The notes beneath the pieces were generated by a model. The model made no database searches, was not told where the DNA came from, and saw nothing but the letters and a program-made list of their open reading frames with translations. A stretch of 6,644 bases of DNA from Bacillota bacterium (GTDB lineage Bacteria > Bacillota > Clostridia > Acetivibrionales > DSM-2933): the NCBI GenBank assembly GCA_030705945.1, contig JAUZPS010000270.1, positions 1 to 6,644 of the forward strand, read 5' to 3'. The position numbers and the translations under genes were made by a program. This document shows positions 5,636 to 6,644 of the stretch, one piece after another; the stretch's first letter is position 1, and every line of letters begins with the position of its first letter.

Positions 5636-5799
5636 CCTTATATTTATGCAATACTGTGAAATTTCCGACAGAAATCGCTAATTTTATACTCATGGCTCAA
5701 CGATAGAATCTCATTTATATACCTGTTCCGGTAAATGTTTTATATAATTATATCAATTACACATAGTAACTTCAATAAATATATTAAAATCGTTATTAA

Positions 5800-5868
5800 G
5801 GGCGTTTCAAAAAATTCCTTGTTCAAGTTTATAACGAAAATCCATCATATCAAGTTTTTGAAACGCCC
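5800..5868 (+). mobile_element. 69-bp miniature element with 14-bp terminal inverted repeats
   Basis: GGGCGTTTCAAAAA (5800-5813) is the exact reverse complement of TTTTTGAAACGCCC (5855-5868), enclosing 41 bases with no reading frame. Most of it recurs, reverse-oriented and diverged, at 1492-1539, and its left end plus flanking TTAA recurs at 6081-6094. Perfect short terminal repeats, intergenic copies and no coding capacity are what is expected of a MITE-like non-autonomous element whose transposase is encoded elsewhere. It may also be a REP-like repeat. No clear target-site duplication is visible (TTAA on the left, AGTT on the right). Confidence 0.6.
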
Positions 5869-5914
5869 AGTTGCTAAGTTTTTTTGATACTACCTTAAAT
5901 GAATTCAAAAATGG

Positions 5915-5945
5915 AAAAAGGATAGTAAATTAACTATCCCTTTTT
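5915..5945 (-). terminator. Terminator of the tRNA-Val transcript
   Basis: GGATAGT (5920-5926) pairs with ACTATCC (5933-5939) around a 6-nt loop. The stem is extended by A/T pairs, and the minus-strand RNA ends in a U-run (5915-5919). It follows directly after the CCA end of the tRNA, so the tRNA is transcribed alone. Confidence 0.85.
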
Positions 5946-6021
5946 GGTGGGCAATACAGGACTCGAACCTGTGACTCCCACCATGTCAAGGTGGTACTCA
6001 TACCAGCTGAGTTAATTGCCC
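5945..6021 (-). tRNA. tRNA-Val (anticodon GAC)
   Basis: A 77-nt cloverleaf reads on the minus strand. The acceptor stem GGGCAAT (6015-6021) pairs with ATTGCCC (5949-5955). The D stem is ACTC/GAGT, and the anticodon stem CCACC/GGTGG carries the loop TTGACAT. The variable loop is 5 nt, the T stem is ACAGG/CCTGT with loop TTCGAGT, the discriminator is A, and CCA is encoded. The anticodon GAC reads the valine codons GUC and GUU. All stems pair fully, so the gene looks functional. Confidence 0.97.
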
Positions 6022-6080
6022 GGACTATATTTTTTGTTGTGTTAATAAAAACATCGATAATATAAAACTTAAAAATCTAT

Positions 6081-6094
6081 TTAAGGGCGTTTCA
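6081..6094 (+). repeat. Solo end of the 69-bp element family
   Basis: TTAAGGGCGTTTCA is identical to 5796-5809, the left end and flank of the 69-bp element, in the same orientation. After it the sequences diverge and no matching right end follows. It sits in the leader between the tRNA promoter and the tRNA, and is probably a remnant of a third copy. Confidence 0.5.
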
Positions 6095-6128
6095 TCCACA
6101 AATAAAACACGCAAAAGATACATTTATT

Positions 6129-6156
6129 ATTATATATATGAATTTGCCTTTGTCAA
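6129..6156 (-). promoter_or_regulatory. Strong consensus promoter reading toward tRNA-Val
   Basis: On the minus strand TTGACA (6151-6156) and TATAAT (6129-6134) both match consensus exactly and are 16 nt apart. The predicted start, at about 6122, gives a leader of about 100 nt before the tRNA's 5' end at 6021, to be removed by RNase P and other nucleases. No other gene follows it before the tRNA terminator, so it is most likely the tRNA promoter. Confidence 0.75.
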
Positions 6157-6200
6157 GATATAAATTCAGAAAGGTTTAAAAATAACTTCCGCCTCATTCT

Positions 6201-6644
6201 TTAGCATTCATTATCCATACCACTATCTTCAAAACTATAATATAATAACGCAACAATTCTCTGAAACATTAACATGGCAATAGAATAGGAAAAAGATAAA
6301 ACAAAAGGGAAAATTAACAATTTATTTGAAGAACCCGCTAACATAAGCGAAAGGAGTAAAATCACTGTTATCGGAAACAGCAGCTTCACCATCAAACCCA
6401 ATAGCTGGATTTTATGTCCTCCCGTTGCATTTTTGCTTTCAAATATCGCCTCAATTATTGAAATATTTTTATCAAACACATAACAGGAACAGAAAATTGT
6501 TGTAAGGTAAACAATTATAGCTGGTATAAAAAAAATAATAGATATTGAAGCTAAAAACAAAACGAGATTTATAACAGCTAATGTGATTATATTCGATAAT
6601 TTTTTTCTATCGGGAAAAATTATTTCTTTAAGTGTGTATTTCTC
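6201..6644 (-). CDS. Multi-pass membrane protein, C-terminal part (runs off the right edge)
   Basis: The reading frame is open from the window edge to the TAA at 6201-6203, giving 147 residues of a longer protein whose start lies beyond 6644. A TTG at 6558-6560 is in frame but is inside a membrane segment and has no ribosome site, so it is not the start. Four hydrophobic stretches are seen, at about 17-36, 38-56, 81-104 and 109-136. A loop between the second and third (VFDKNISIIEAIFESKNATGG, 57-76) has the 'eAi..S' look of YciC/DUF975-like and related bacterial membrane families. That likeness is weak and the family call is tentative. The tail is short and acidic (SFEDSGMDNEC). No terminator is evident before the tRNA promoter 45 nt downstream, so read-through into the tRNA unit is possible. 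Confidence 0.7.
   Translation of the reverse strand, partial: EKYTLKEIIFPDRKKLSNIITLAVINLVLFLASISIIFFIPAIIVYLTTIFCSCYVFDKNISIIEAIFESKNATGGHKIQLLGLMVKLLFPITVILLLSLMLAGSSNKLLIFPFVLSFSYSIAMLMFQRIVALLYYSFEDSGMDNEC

Noticed and set aside
5945..6021. tRNA-Val as an integration site for a genomic island
   Set aside because: No integrase gene and no repeat of the tRNA 3' end were seen in the window.
1..6644. CRISPR array, retron, toxin-antitoxin pair or other defence system
   Set aside because: No regularly spaced repeats, reverse transcriptase, paired small toxin-like genes or nuclease motifs are visible in any frame.

Overview
The window comes from an AT-rich genome. It has strong GGAGG-type ribosome binding sites, consensus-like TTGACA/TATAAT promoters and short U-tract terminators. 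It also carries a secreted protein that combines a copper-amine-oxidase-N 'stalk' domain with a cohesin-like module. Together these point to a Clostridia-type Firmicute, possibly related to the cellulosomal and soil clostridia. That assignment is inference; no species can be read from the sequence.

Layout, left to right. Positions 1-151 are non-coding, with a terminator-like hairpin (18-44) and a perfect 17-bp inverted repeat (83-138). A major facilitator transporter lies on the minus strand (152-1309). Its conserved N-terminus continues upstream to about 1357 behind a good Shine-Dalgarno but without a canonical start codon. A divergent intergenic region (1310-1571) carries an old copy of a short repeat and leads into a single-domain EamA-type transporter on the plus strand (1572-2018). 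Next is a 99-bp hairpin element (2052-2150), then an rRNA methyltransferase of the RlmI type with its own promoter (2333-3502), a bidirectional terminator (3550-3582), and a second, inverted copy of the 99-bp element (3617-3715; 98 of 99 bases identical). The minus strand then carries the stalk/cohesin secreted protein (3730-4710) and a flavodoxin-fold FMN-dependent oxidoreductase (4843-5574), each with its own promoter. Positions 5575-6200 hold no protein gene. They contain a 69-bp element with 14-bp terminal inverted repeats (5800-5868), a tRNA-Val(GAC) gene on the minus strand with its terminator, a fragment of the 69-bp element's end, and a strong promoter. A membrane protein runs off the right edge (6201-6644, minus strand).

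The genes do not form an operon or an obvious joint pathway. They look like separate housekeeping or accessory transcription units: two transporters, an rRNA modification enzyme, a surface protein, a redox flavoprotein and a tRNA. The most notable feature is the intergenic DNA, which holds two families of short repeated hairpin or terminal-inverted-repeat elements. The 99-bp family sits just past the stop codons of two genes, in the same orientation relative to each gene. I see no CRISPR array, no complete insertion sequence, no phage gene and no recognisable defence system.
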